A DNA stretch of 64,000 nucleotides. Origin: Adineta vaga. Its lineage: Eukaryota; Rotifera. Positions 12,574-28,800 of this stretch are shown here, piece by piece (positions within the stretch are counted from its first letter, which is position 1; the number at the start of each line of letters is the position of its first letter). The DNA lies in contig CP075495.1 in assembly GCA_021613535.1 (NCBI GenBank), positions 6,138,001 to 6,202,000 on the forward strand. The letters are read 5' to 3'. The position numbers and the translations under genes are program-made. Below the pieces are notes generated by a model, which saw only the letters and a list, made by a program, of their open reading frames with translations, did not search any database and was not told the origin of the DNA.

Positions 12574-13859
12574 ATGACTGATTTTACAAGTAATAGACAA
12601 ACTAATTTATTTACGGCTAGTTCTAATGAACACACACTTTTTGCTGGAACACTACGTAATTGGGGTGATCCATTATTACAAGGATACGAACCAACTCCAG
12701 TCCCATTATGTCCCCGTTGTGCAACATGTCGATGTGAATCATTAAAAGCTTTACCTCGTACGTCAGTTAGTCGAAAGTATCATCATCATCATCAGAAATA
12801 TCACGAACCATCATGTCCAAATTATCGTCAACATGAAAGAGCTAAAACAGCTAGTAAACAACGGACAACGACTAAAATAAAACGTCGAGCGAATTCATAT
12901 GATTCATCTGTAACCTTAGATCATCGTCCATTAATAATGAAACAAAATACTGAATATTCTTCATCAACATCATCGACACCGTTAATTAAACAGAGAAATA
13001 ATAAATCGAAAATACCAGTGAGAATATCAACATCATCGTCTAATTTAACAACAACAACAACAACTAGTGAATATTCTCCAGCATCATCTATACATGAAAG
13101 TCATTCCTCAAATGCGCAAACAAAACTTCCACGACCATTGATTAAATCGAATGCATCATCAACAACAGTTTTCACTCATACAAATCAAACAGTATCAAGT
13201 AGCGATGAAGATTTTAATGAATATGATCAAGATAGGTAAATAAATAAATAAATAAAGTGAAAAATAATGAAATCTAAAAATAAAGCTTTCGAAAAAGAAG
13301 AAGTAGGTTGTTATTGCCAAAAGCAAACTGAGGAACTTTTTATTTTTATATTTTATTAAGTGAAAGAAACGTATATGAAAATAATTTTATACAAAGGGAT
13401 ACTTAGAAATGTCTTCTGGTAAATAAAAACGTTTCTTTGATCGCTCATTACTAGTAGCTAGTTCAGTTATAGAAGATAAGATATTCACAATTCATGTTTT
13501 CAAAAGTGATAAAATCCAAAAACAGTCAACTTTCATTCGATCGTGTCACAGAATCGCTATGTCTATTTTCAATTGATTCGTAAGTTCGTCGTATTTCTCT
13601 CTCTCTCTCTCACTGTCTCACATTCGTTCAAGAAGTTATACTCATCAATCTATAGTAAGCTCATTGTAAGTTTTATAATTCGATTTTGACCAGCAATCAC
13701 TTCTTATAAAAGGTATACATTCTCTTTCATTTCGATTAGTAGACTTCTATTTAAATAAACAATCTTGTTTGTCTCAATAGAAATTTCATCCGCATAAATT
13801 ATGTTCGTTCAAGGATCTTCTTATTCATTCATTCATTCACATTAACACACAAATCAGAT

Positions 13860-13893
<34 letters not shown>

Positions 13894-16800
13894 ATATACC
13901 TATTCTTAGAAATGAATAATGATAGATTTACCATTTAGAACAATTTCTTTCGAACAAAATGATCAACCTGATAAAACAAGTAGTTTTTCATTGTGAAAAA
14001 ATGACATACCTTCAAAGTTAATACAGTATTTCTCCTTGTACATACTTCTTTTTGAATACATACAAGAGAAGACATGAAGTTCAACATAGAGAGGATTTAA
14101 AACACTAATTCATAAGTGAAAATACACCAGACAACGAAAATAATGTTCGATGTTTGATATAATTATATAAAGTATTCCTTTTATGTTAAATATAAGAACA
14201 ATAAAAGTCTTCGTTTTCTTTTACTTTCATCAAATATCGACTCGTTTTACTTTACATAACTTCAAGGTTAACATTGTTATAGACATGTCTCAACACTAGA
14301 GACACTTGAAAGTTCTTCGAGAATAAAAGAAAGAAATGAAGCAACATATACATACATAAATGTACATATACAAAATGAAGAGAACCTTTCAATCTATTTC
14401 ACTTTTTTATTAATGCATTCTTATATTTCGTCTCGAACGAATCAATTTAATCGAAGTATGCTCATATCTACAAGTAATAGGAACCTTTCATTTCATCTAC
14501 TTTGATCGATACTCAGAATGTCTCATAGAGACAAATGGAGTTGAGAGTACGAACAGGTGTTATATGCATCAATGCTAATCATACATCACTAGAGAAAAGA
14601 TTTATCAGTAACATTTTGACTTTTCTTATATATGAATTTTTATATTGTTTTTATAATATAGTTTAGACGATAATGCGTATGAAACGTCATCACCAATCCC
14701 TACCAATGAATTTTTCAAAACGAACAGATCATCGAAGAAGAAAAAGAAGAATATGATGATGTACTATTGTGCATTAAATAATTCAGATCATTTCGATGAT
14801 ATGGACGAAGAAGAAGAAGAATTACTAATGAAAAAGAAAAAAAGATTAACACCATCACGAAAGCATACTCACAGTAAATCACCGTCGCCATCATCATCAT
14901 CATCGCCAGAAAAACGACAACGAAGATTATGGTATAAAGAAGGTTAGTATTAAAAATATAATCATTTGTATGGATTTTTCTTTTTTTTTCGTTTTACTAT
15001 TCAAATTGATTCATTTTTCGTATAAATAATAATGATGGTGAAAGGGTTATAGACTAGTAGAAATGAAAGAAATGTGCGCAAGAAAAAACAACAAGTATCG
15101 ATTAAACTAATGCATAGTGTAAGAGCTAAACAGGATTTTACATTGATTATAAAATATTCTCTCGAGTTTCTGCATTTTCAATCGAAGGACATTGAGGTCA
15201 AATATTTCGTTTCTTTTTTTTTCTCATCAATCTCTCTCGATACTTGATCATTATAGTATATCTAGACTTCACTGATGTTCTCCCATATACACTTGTTTGC
15301 TTCATTAATAACAACTTTATAGACACGCATTCATCTTTACACATGTGAAGTCAAACAAAAGAAAGAAAAACATATGTACAGACATTGTGCCTCGATCAAT
15401 TTTGCGTCATTTAAATTAGTGTCAAAACTGAAATAAATATAAATATGTTTTCATAAAGCAGATTGAGTTCCGTTCTTTCTTTCCCTTTCTCTCTTCGACC
15501 ACGATCAATTTTCAATTGTGTTCTAAATGTCTGTCAACTATATGTCGTGTGACTATAACAGAAATCAATGGTGTCATATAAACGTTTAAATTGGTAACAG
15601 CCAGAATCATTTCTTTTTTTCTTCTTTCTTCTCAATATACTACCTTTGGAATTCATGAGAATTATTTCTTTCGATAATCCAACGTATATATATATATACA
15701 GCTATTTGAAAAAAAAACAATATTTAGAAAAAGAAAAATTTCGCAGACATATGCCGTGCACCTTCTGCTATTATCGACCTCCTCGGGTTTTACGTGAGTA
15801 TATAAATCATGAATACCCTTTTTTTTTCACTAATCACTTTCAAGTGGAAAATTGTGAGAAAAAAGAGTGTGCATATGTCTCACGCTCCGTTTGATGGCAT
15901 ATCATGTGTATGCATATGTAAATGTACTGTTTCGTCATCTGCATGTATGTACATAGAGGGAATAATCAACATCGGTTGAAAAAATACAACGAGAAAGAAA
16001 TGTGTGGGTGTGAGAACTTCGATGAACAAATGATTAGAATACTAGTTCTGTATACGTTTTCTTTTTTCATCAATAATCATTTCCGGCAGACATTGTCCGT
16101 TCTAAGCTGTTTGATCAATGTGGACAATATAACACCATTTGAATAGAATAGTGCATGGTCCAATAGTGACTATAATTTGTTAGTTATTGATTAATTTTTT
16201 TCCTGTACAAGCAGAAAAATCGATGTGAAACGTATTGTAATCAATTAATTAGGGAAAAGAGTCAAATAAAAGGGAAAATAATTGCTTCTACCGTCTAATC
16301 AAAAATATACCTAGAAGAACAACATAGTCACACACATACACAGCAGAAACGCGGCTATACTTTATTTCTAATCAGAAAGTAATCATAAGCATATGCAGAC
16401 TTGAATCTGTTATACTGTAAGACAAGAAGAAGAGAGAAAGAATGAGAGAAGAAATAGAAAAAAAAGGTATGATGGACAATGATCGAAGTGGTTTATGATA
16501 CCCAGTCTTTCTTCCTTTCTTTTTTTCTTTCTCCTCTTCTCTCCTCTTCTTCGTCTTAATGTTATTACTCAGTAGGCGGCAACGACGACGACAAACGAAT
16601 ACTATTACCTATCGTGCATTACATTTGATACATAAGATTTGTATCAAAAGAAATTAATGTTGTTATTGTTTTACGTAAAATACGACGTAATATCTTCGTT
16701 GAGTGCCATTAGGCAATGTATCGTTCAAACACTTCGAACGTTTTAATCTGAGTAGTACAAAAGAAGAGAAAGTGAGTGATTTGATCATTTGTATACTTTA

Positions 16801-19800
16801 CTACTACTACTACTACTACACAACATTATGTTTCCGTCAATTGGTACATTCGTTAATAAGACATTTTTTGCTTTACGTGGTGAGTGATTTATTAAGATAT
16901 CTTTCAATATGATTATTTCAGTTAGTGACTATGAATCATTTGAATGAACTGAAAGACGTGACTAAATTTTTATGTCTCGACACAAATGACATTTGATAAG
17001 AATCTTTTCTTTGTTTTCTTTTTGTACGTTTCATCTATAGAGATGAGTTATTCTAACAGGTGATGAAGTTATTTTTTTCTTCTTCCATAATTAACAATCA
17101 TAGATCAAATGTCATCATCATCGAATATGAAAAGACACGACATGCAAGTGTCAAACAGTTTTTATTACCTTTTACCAGAATACATATATGATAGATCATA
17201 TTACTAAAACGTGTGTCTAGATAGAATAATTATACTTTAGCATGAAAGTGAGAAAGACTAGGGAGTGTTTTGTTTTTAAATAGATCAACAGGAATGTTCA
17301 TTCCTTTTGTTGATTTATAAACAAGATGATCCTAGTTCGAGTGAAAAGATAGACAGTTCAGGATGATCATTATTTGCGAAAGGCAAATTATACAATCACT
17401 CATTATGTTCAAATACTAATTTAGTCACATCATCATATGAGTTAACTATATCCTCATGTAAATAACATGCGATTCTTTCTTGTCTTACTTGATATTTATA
17501 GACAAATCAGTTGCATATATCTATGCACTTCTTAAGATTCTCGGTGAGACTAGTGAAGTTTTATCCTTTCATTTTTATTTTATCGATGTATATATTCGAT
17601 ATTCGTATAAATGAAAGAAAACATCTTCATATGATCTTACAAATAAGAACGATTTTAAGTACTTCTACGTGCTTCTTCTCAAGTTATTGAAGACTAAAAA
17701 AATTATAGACTATTGGTCAAGTAGGATTGACAATGATTTCAGACTTTTCATCATTGTCGTAATCCATTCGAAAGGATGATTTCTCATGCCTATGAACTTG
17801 CTGTTCAAAAGAAAAGATATAACATCATCTATTTAAATTCAAATGTGCTTATATATATATATATATATCTAGTTCAGTATTTGTTCATTCTAACGACAGT
17901 CTGAGGTGACAAGTGAGGAGAATGGTATAATCAAATCTTAAAAGAGTGAATAAGGTTCATACTGAAACAAAAAAGAAAAAAAGAAAAAAAGAAGTGTTTG
18001 CATTCACCTATAGCAATTGAGCATCTAATGCATTTGATTATACCATTTTGTAACCTTGTAATCTTATTTAATTTTAAAATTAAACTATTGAATAAAGAAT
18101 GAGAGAAGGCAAGAAAGAAAGAAAGTAAAGAAATTTTATACAAATGTCTTGACAAACATTGTCATAGTCAAATCATTGAACAATACATGTAAGATAAAAG
18201 AAAACGAATTGATATTCGAGGTTAGATATTTTGTCTATTACATATTTCACTTATTCAATTTGGTAGTTAATTAATAGAAGAGAGAAATGATATACTTTTG
18301 TAAGAAATAGACCTTATATTAGACAATGACCATGGTTAGAATGACAAGTTAGAGTTCGTTCCTTGACAATCTATTAGAAAGGTGAATCAATTATCTCTCA
18401 TCATTGTCATTTGATACAATGCAATCGATGAACCGTATTCTTTTTTTCTGTCGCATTGTTCAGAACAAGGTTTTTCATTTTCATTTCTATCGTTGATTTC
18501 TTGACAGGTCGTCATTCGAAATCAAAAGCAACAGGGCAAACGTCAGCATCATATATTGACGATTTGTCATCGAATTCTTCGTCTTCAAATTCAACATCTT
18601 CCTCTATGCAATCACGAAATAAATCACGTCCATATAAACTCGCATCTCCAACACAATCTAACAAACTTACACCATTATCAGATGATTCCTTATCAGAAAG
18701 AACTTCTCAATCATATCGAAAACGACGTCCACGTTCAGCATTTACATCCTATGAATCACCACAACGTTCATCACGAGTTGATTCAACTTCATCAGCGGCA
18801 CCATCTGTGTATCTGATTGAAGTTAAAAATACAAATCGTCCAAAGAATTCTTATGGTTTAACTAAAACAGTCACATATGTTTGGAGAAATAATCATCTTC
18901 AAACTAAAAAAGACGATGATGTAAATAATTATCCCAAATATTCAGTTGAACAAGTACCACCCATATTTAGTGAAAATAAACGTTCGATACCTGTAACTTC
19001 TCGTCATGTAACATTACAACGTGGTAAAACGGATTGTTGGCAAAATAATCAACCAACATCAAATTCAATTTTAACTTCGACATGTCAAAATCATACTGGT
19101 TCAGCATCGAATATACTTTCACCAAATTTCGAAAGCAAACAAAATGGAATACAACATCGACCAAAATCATCTGGACATGTTATTTCTGTAACAACAACAA
19201 AACGTGACCAACCATCCTTATTAAATGAACGACAAAATACTGAATGGAATATTGAAGGTGATGGAAAACATATTCGATATTCAAATTTGAAATGGTATAG
19301 TGCTGATCAATTACAAAAACCTAATCGATTAATTATTAAACCACGAACAAAACGACGACATCAAACATCAGACACGGCAACAGATACAGGATCATCAAGT
19401 GATCAACACAATCGATCAGCACCACCTATTCTACTACGTAAATTCAATACAGATGTAATTAATGAAATACACGAAGGTAAGACAAGAAAAAAACAAAACA
19501 TTATTAATAACGTATGAAGTTTGTCTTATTGAAATCGATCTATCATTTTTTAATAGTGCAATATTCCTTACTTTTAAGCTTTTATATCTTTTAGCCTCTA
19601 GGAAAAATCGATGTTCATTCCTTCTGCATGAAAAAATCTATATAAATCATTACTTTTGTGTGTTTATTGCCTATGAGCAAGAAGCATATATTTAAAAAAA
19701 TCGAGATGTTTAATCGATCGATTTGCTCTTGTCATTATACAATCGAGTAGCACAATGCATTTTGAAATCTTTTCATTAATTAGAATAACAAAATAGAGGT

Positions 19801-22800
19801 AATTTTGCCAAAGAAAAGTACACTCAAGTCCAACCTTAGAAATTTAAAACTTCGTAGGTTTTTTAAGTACGTTTAGAAATATTTCAATTCAATATGCTAA
19901 GAACAAATCAATTTCCGGTAATGTAACTTTATAGGATAGAGAATAATAAATATTCGTTGAATAGCAATGAATTGAAAATCAATTCTACTTATTCGTTCGT
20001 TGAGATTTTGTTCAAATTATGAATCATTTGTTCAACAAATGATCATATTCACTTCCGGTGTCAATATTCAAGGCCGATTGACATGAAAGAAGTATAGCAA
20101 ATAGGCATATAGTTAAAATTAATTGTCCTTTGAGCTCCATGGAAAAAGAAGAGTACAATATGACATAGTCTGTTGATTTAATTAATAAAATACGTTCGAT
20201 AGTTCTTTAGATTAAACAGTACATTTTCCTTCTGGTTAGAAATAAGAATATTTTCCAATTAGAACTGAATTATTTATTTACACTATGTTATTTTAGTAAT
20301 CGATTTTAATATTCTTCATTAATAAGATATTTCTCTCTAATGATTACTTTTAATTCCATAGAAGAAGAAGAAGAAGAAGAAGAAAGTGTAATCCTGTTTT
20401 CCTAACAATTAGTCTTTTACAAGGAATTTCTATGAAGATTTCTATGACAACAAACAGAATAGAAAAGAAAAACCAATGAAAACTACTAGAAGTGTTTGTG
20501 TTTGTTATGTTTTATATTCTATTGATCTTTATCCTACCTACATCATTAGTGTATGTTCGTTAAATAAAACAAAAATCTATTTATTGTTCTTCATAATCTA
20601 TCGATTTCCGTCAATTGACCTTCCTATGATGTATTTACTTAACAAAACAAAATCATAAATCTCTCATCATTTAAAATAGAAAAAGAAAGAAATCCTTGTT
20701 GGTTTTTATTCTCATCTTATCAATAATGTTATTTTAGGTTTTGAAAGTCCAATAATGAATAAACAAAATGATTTAACTATACCAGATTATTCATCTTTTC
20801 ATCGTGAAATTAATGATACTTCATCGCCAATTATTCATAATGAAGAACAACAAAATCTTTCCTCTTCTTCATCACCAGCATCATCATCATCATCGAAAGA
20901 AATTCAACATATTGAAACTATTCTCAATGAATATACATCAGTACTACGAAAACGTAAATTAAATTGTTATGCAAGTACTGATGAAGATGTTGATGAATTA
21001 AATATTGATTCTTCTGAAGATGTTGATCAATCAGTACAAACTATTCAAACATATCGTGATCAATTATATGCACGTTTAAATGTTGAAAGCAATCCATTTC
21101 GTTCACGGATCGTATCGATGGAATATTCTCAAATAACTGTTGATTCTGGAGTTGATATTATCAGTGAACAGAAAATTTCTCAGCCAAAAATTGATGAACA
21201 TCATTCTGAAGAAACAACAAATCAAAATGATTTATTTGCATTATCCGACGATTCATTACTTGATATTGAAACCACACATCCACATGGTTTATTATTAAAA
21301 ACTCCAGCAATAACACATGAACAATCTTTGTCCTTAGCTGGAGAAGGTGATGAATATAGAAGTTTTCTAACTGCGATGACAGATTCAAATTTAAACACAA
21401 AAAATGATCGTGGACCAGCGAATACAAGTGAACAATATTATTCGGCAGAAAGTGAATTTAATACATCATTAGCAGTTGCTAATCAAGAGTTACAGCAGAG
21501 TTTTGAAGTCGAAAATGTCATCGATGAAAATAGTGAAGAAAAAGAAACGGAAAATATTATTGAAGAAAAAAAGAATCAATCAACAGAGCTTTCTCGTACA
21601 CCATCACCTCGATTTGATTTTACATTACCAACATTTGGTGATTGGATTGATCATGTTTTTACAACATTTCTTGCTGAAACAAATCAATATTCATCCTCAA
21701 CAAGTCGATCATCATCAATTATTTCGATTCAAACATCACAAAATACAATCGATACCTCATCATCACAAGTCCGATCTGTCATTGAAACGGCGAACAAAAA
21801 TCAACAATTAACAGGGATATCACGAAATCTTGATACACACGAAGAAAATAATCCATCGAATGTCGCATGTCGTCAATCGCAATCGTGGCCAAATGATGAA
21901 CAACACGAAGAACAACAAGATGAGCTGAATCGAAAAGGTAATTTTTGCCTTGTTTTTTTCTTTTCTTCCATGATAAGATAAAAGAAAAGAAAAATCTTTG
22001 TGAGTGTGCACAGCTGCTTATATCAAGGCTACAAGATGACGACAAACAATGTTCAAATCTATGTTTTGCTTGTATTTTAGACGTGTCGAGTTCAAATGTG
22101 AACAATGAAAACATTGAATTGACTTCATCTTCAATTGCAGGTAATTATGAAGAAATGACTAATATCAACGAACAAGAGGAACATAAAACTTCACAATCAT
22201 TACTATTGTCATCGAATAAGAATGGTGGTGATGATGATGATGATGATGATGATGAAGGTGAGTTTTTATTATTCTAGCTAAACGAACAGTAAGAGAAGGG
22301 AAAAGGCAAGCAAAAAAAAGAAGAGGAGAACAAGAGCTATTTCCTTTTCACTGAGAATGAATGTACGCTGTTGCTCTTGAATAGCAAGGTAACAGAAAGA
22401 GAAAGAGAAAGAGAGAATGGGAGGAAAAAAGTGCATCGAACACTTTTTTTTTCTTCTTTTCTTCACTTTTTTTTCCTGAGTAGTCAGTCGGACGGTTCAA
22501 TAATGGAGGTCAACTATTGGCATAGAGTGAGTAACAGAAAGAATAGATTTTTTATTCATCGATGTTATGTTTTTTTTCTAAATTAAAAAAAATGATTAAT
22601 AGAATCGAAAGAAAAAAGGTTCTATCGTGTTTTTTTTTGACTGCAAATATCGAAAGACAAAAAAAGAAAATAGTATTACTACGCCCACATATAAACATAC
22701 ACGTATGTATGTATATATATATATTTCCATTATAATCGATTTAACATGCCCTGTATTTATTGTTCAGTGAAATAAACGAATATTCGGGCGTTGTTTTCAA

Positions 22801-25800
22801 TCAAAGAGCACGGGCCGACTGCCTATATTGTTCTTATTTAACGATGAGCGTCGGCTTTACCTGTTCAATATATCCTTTTCTTTCTTACTCTTATTGTCTG
22901 ACAATAGTCAAAATAGACATAGAGTGAGTCATATGAGAGTGCTTGAACAATAGTCTATTAGGTGAAGATGATCGAGGGCGTCGAAACGAATACTTGAAAA
23001 ATACGAACATACATAAGTTATATATCTCTCGACTAAACTAAACTGACCATAGTAAGCCGACAATGATTTGTAAACAGATATCTATATATATAAATATATG
23101 TTTTTGTCTCATTTAGAAGTAACTAACAAGAAAATAATGCAAAATAACTATCATCATGATGATCAAACTATTACTACTACTACCGATCGTAATCATTCTG
23201 CGAACGAAAATTTTTCTTTTCTAAATATTATGAATAAAAATAATGTTGACGAAATGGAAGAAAAACAACACGATAAGAGTGGCGATGATGTTGATGATGA
23301 AAAACATATTGAAATCGAAGTCGATAACAACAACAAACCACTTATTCAAGTAGAAACACTACATGATTCATCGTCAGCATTTTCATTTTATGAAGATTTT
23401 CATCGTCGTGAACTATTACTACAACAATCACAACAACAAAATCAAACTCAACCACAACATACTGATAGTCATGATTCATTACTACAACCTGATCATCATA
23501 TGAATAATATTAATACAGCAGCATCATCAACTGATGATTTATCGACTACACATCAATTATCATCGTCAGTATTTCATTCAAAAGATTCAGCATTAGGCTT
23601 ATCAGATGATAATTTACATTATTTACAAACAAATCCACAACCTATCAAAGATGATGATGAAGATGATGATGATGATGATGACAATGTTGACGATGATCAA
23701 GATGATTTACATCAGCAAGATAAAAGTAAATATCACATGTCTCGTTCGATTAATCGAATTAATTTTCATTCTTTAAAATGAAAATCATTTCAGTGAATAA
23801 TCATCAATTTTTAATATTTCGTTATTAAATATTGATGATGCAATATGTATGAAATTGATTGCCTTTACGTACTCTTTTTTTTCTTCTTTACTATTTCTTC
23901 TCTTCTAATAAGAAAAAGCATTTGTTATGCGATGCGTGAGGCGTGTCCATATTTCGTTCTTCTTCTTTTCTTCTCTCTTTTTTTTAGTCGAGTTGTTTAG
24001 AATCATTTCGTACATGTATATGTAAAGGTCAAATGTGCTGTTACGCAGATTGTACATGAAGTAGAGAGATCGATCACCAGAAGGGTCCTCAGTTACAAAT
24101 GCATTTTTGAGTTCAATTATCCTTGAATATTTCTCTCATTTTCGTTCTTACGTTCTCGCTTTACTCGCTCTTTGTCTCAATGTATCATTAGACATATGTA
24201 GAGATAATGTCCATCTCAAACGTCTCATTCACTTTCAATCTGAGCCGATTGAGGTTGTTAACTAATCCTTCATCATGTCTCTCTCTCTCTCTCTCACTCA
24301 CTCAATGCGAAAAAGACGAAAGAAAAAGTTCATCCCGCTCAATCGATCTACTTCTCGATATATCAATGTACAATTTCATCTTCTGTCTCCATATGTACAG
24401 TGACACTCTAATGAACTATGTGCGTGTTGAAGATGTTGAGAGAATGAACTGAACATGTATGTGTATGAATAGATGGATGGTGATATATAAACACATTAAA
24501 AATTAGATGCAAAACACGCGTATGCCACGTAAGGAAATGAGAGAAGAACGAGAGAAAGTAAAAGAATACAACAAAAGGTATATAGACATTCTTGTGCGTG
24601 TTTGAGCACGTTGACATGATGGTTTTTATTTCATTAGTATAGAAGAAAGTAAAAGAATTCGAATGCATTTCTTCTTCTTCTTCTGATTCTTTTTCTTCTC
24701 CATTTTCTTCTTTCAATATCAGATTTTGGTTAGATTATTTTTATTTTTTGGTGTCTGATGCCGTTATTGTAAAAGATTTATTTTTATTCTAGCCATTGAC
24801 AATAATGTAATTCAAGATAATGCAAATAATAATAATGATAAGAATGAAATGACATATGAGCATATTAATGATGACACAAATTCTCTGAGAAATAAATCTA
24901 CAATGATTTTTGTGCCTGCCGATCAAACACAATCGTTACCATCACCTTATCGAATTGATCATGGCGAACGAACAATTTCATCAAGTTCATCCGAACAATT
25001 AATACCAAAAGAAAAACAAACAGGTAAAACAATAAAAAAAAAACAATAATACGCCCACTCACGCATACAGAATCGAATAAAATCATTTCATTTTCTTTTT
25101 CTTCTTCTTAAGGAATGTATTATCCTGCTTTTGGTAGTACAGCTGCCATACAACTAGCAGAAAAATATAATTGTGAATGGGTTCAAGATATAACTTCACC
25201 TTCCAGTACATATCATAAATCTCCTACGAATGTTAATAATGAAATGATTTCCGATTCACGAATATTTCATCAACATCAAGCACTCGGTGATGAAGATGAG
25301 TTTTATTTATCTCTTCAAACACTTCAACCATCACATTCTTGTCCACATTTAAATTATAATTTTATACGTGAACCATTACGTGAACGTTCTTACTCGTTAA
25401 CAACATTAGATGCATACGCACGTTTAGATATAACACGTGATACTCTGGAACAAATGTGGCTTTCATTACTTGATCTAGCTTTTAGTGACAAAGATGATGT
25501 TGAACTAGGTGAATATAAATTACGTCATATCATGGGTTTATCGAATTCTTATACACATATCAATGATACTTTAATTGAAAAATCTCGAAGTCATGGAGAT
25601 ATCTTTTCATCAGCAAATAAGAGTCAACAATTAACTGCAAAAAAATCGAAATCATTCGATATTACATCATTACCGAAATCAACTAAAACATCGGATAATG
25701 AAGCAAATGTTGGTTTACTTCAAGGTGCTGCAATATCCGAACCATTTGTTGATCGTATAGGTTTAACATCGACACAATCAGATACAGAAATGCATTTTCT

Positions 25801-28800
25801 AGGTAATGACGACGATGATGATAATGATGGTAGTGTTCAATCATTAGAACAAGATCATCTTGAACCAGAAGAACAATATTCACCACAAAATCCAATTTCA
25901 TCACCAGTTATCAAAGAACCATTGAATTATGTCTTTCATTATCCACATCAATTAGATAATAATGATGATTTTGATTTTGAACCTGAAGATGATATAACAA
26001 ATTATTTACCTGAAACGACTCTCACAATGAATCAGTTGTTTGGCGATGAAGATAAACAATTGTGTATGTCCTTGGGTTTTGATGATGACGAGGCAACAGC
26101 TGCATTTGCTGCTGCTGTGGCACAACCAAGAGATATACAAGCTATATTGGCGGACTATCGACCGCATTCTCTATCGACAATACCAAGTTCGCGAGCAAGT
26201 CAATACGCTTCAAGTGTCGATGATAGTGATGAAATTATCGACAATTATGAACGTATAGGTCGAAAAAATACTATTAGTTTTGATCAAGAAGAAGAAGAAG
26301 AAGTTTATCGATCGGATCATAGTATCAACGGTGGCGAAGACGTTGATGAAGATCTTGGACAAATTGAATCAAATCTTTCATCACCACCATCACGAGCATT
26401 ATCACCAATTCAAAATTATTCTCGAACATCACCCGCACAATTACCCAAACAAACTTCCGTAAGTTCGTTTTTGATTAGAAATGAATACATTTCGAACATT
26501 TTAATGTTTTCTATTAGTTATAAATTAGCAAGACGAATAATAGATTGCAAGAGAGGCTTCGTTTTACACAACATTCTTACATTTGTTTTTCTTTCATAAT
26601 CGAGAAATAATATCATTAGAATCAAATTATTGCATGACATACTTTAATTAAAGTTAATTACACTTTGGGCTGTTTCATCCTTGAGCTTAATTCTATATTT
26701 AGTTCAAACAGTAAAGAAGACAAAGTTCATCAGAAAAGAAATAAAAATCTAGTTCTTTAAACTAAATTTTTTAAAAGGTTATCTAGTACTAGTAACTTCT
26801 TTCCAATCTGATACAATTTCTTAGATCAATTAAAAAAGCTTTTTGTTTTATTGCAACATATGCTAAGACTTACTTTTAACAGTATCTTGTTCTTTCGTTC
26901 TCTTTGCATAAAATCAAAATTCAATGTCAAACAATTAATGCAATATGCATTTGATTCTATTCGATACTTTCTTTTAGCAATTAAAACTTCCCAATTTTGC
27001 AAATATTGATCATGATGCTTGGGTACAATCTATTAATGAATCAATCTATTCCGAAAATCTTTCTGTTCAAAAACATCAACATGAAACTGACTCCTTCCCA
27101 TTTACTGATAATTTAACTTCTATTATTCCAATTGATTCCGTTCCTCATCCTCAAACTTTAACTATTGATCAAATCGAACCAAGCATACCATTAAGTGAAT
27201 ATAAATTAAATCATTTTATTGAACAAACTAATGATACAAATCTAATTGATTTTTCATCATCACAAGAAGATTATATTGAAACAATGAATAATCAAACTGA
27301 CAATAAATCAAGTAATTCAACTCGTACATCACTGTCATCTATACATGATACACATCTTGATCCAAATGAATTAGCATACCGTTTAGCAAGATTAGATTCA
27401 ATGAATATATCCAGTCCTCCAAAGAAAACATTAGCAGATGAATTAGCAGAATTAGGTGAACAACATCATCATCAATTTGAGTCCGATTCATTAGATCATT
27501 CTTCCATGCTAACAACTGAACATCCACAAGAACAATCTAAAATTCCTGATATTGATAGTTTACAATCCACACCCCATACCTATTCCACAACACCTCCACC
27601 GCCTATTCATATCGATGAACTGACAACAATTGTTACAGATATTCGAAATATTAATCAAGAAAAATCAATTTCCTCCCTATGCAATATTGTTGCAGACATT
27701 CATGCACAAACAAATAATCAATTTTTAACGAAAATTGTTAGTTATCACCAATCACCACCTGTTGCTAACTTACAAACAATCGTCACTGAACTTCATCAGA
27801 CATCTAGTGGGAAATCGATTCCACGACCTCAACGACCAACTCATTTAGAACTTAATACTGAAGAACATGAAGAAGAAAATGAACAAACTTCATCGCCTGC
27901 TCTTGTAAATAATATTCCAACATCATCAGATATCATTTCTGAACTTGAAGAACAAGTATCACTATCGAAGTTAAAGTCTCCATCTCCATCATCACCATCA
28001 ACATCGCCAACTCCCTCTCCGTTACCTGTATCACTACCAATGACAAGACGTATTAGTGATACATCCATGCAATCGGCACGTTTTCATTCTCAACGTATTG
28101 ATAAAGTATCTGATTTAGAAATTGTTAAACAAGGTAAAGGTTTTAAAATTGGTTATGTCGATCGACAAGGTACAGATCAACGTGTTATATTAACGAAACA
28201 TATTGAAGCAGGACCTGATATTATGGCAAGAGATCCACATGTTCGTTTACCATATAAAGGTCGAAAACTTTTAAGTCAAGTTTATAGTTCATTATTATAT
28301 ACAAATGGTTATAATGCAATTCAAGAAGATAAGAAATTTGAACGAAGATCAAATGATATTGAAGTTCCAATTATTGGTACTAATCCTCAACATTTCGATG
28401 AGGTTTGTTTTTGATTTCACTTTATCAAAGTTATTTTCAATCTCTTCTTCTTCTTCTTCTTCTTTTTAGTCTGATATGATCTCCATTGATATAGATGGTC
28501 CATCGACTATGTTAAATTCAATTTGTGAATCGATTGTTATTACTCAAGGTTCAGTATATTCTGATAATAGTTTAAAACCATCCAGAGAAAAATCTGTCAT
28601 TGAAACATCGATACCAAAAAGTATATTCGATAATCCTATTTCATCTTCATCCTCATCCTCATCTCGTCTTCGTCATGTTGTCTTAGATCATCATGAAGAA
28701 TATCTTCTCGATAGTTCTCGTACTCCAACACCTTCAACGAAAAAAGATAAAGTAGAAGTTATTGAAACATGGGAAGATCGAACAGTAATCGATGGTAGTA

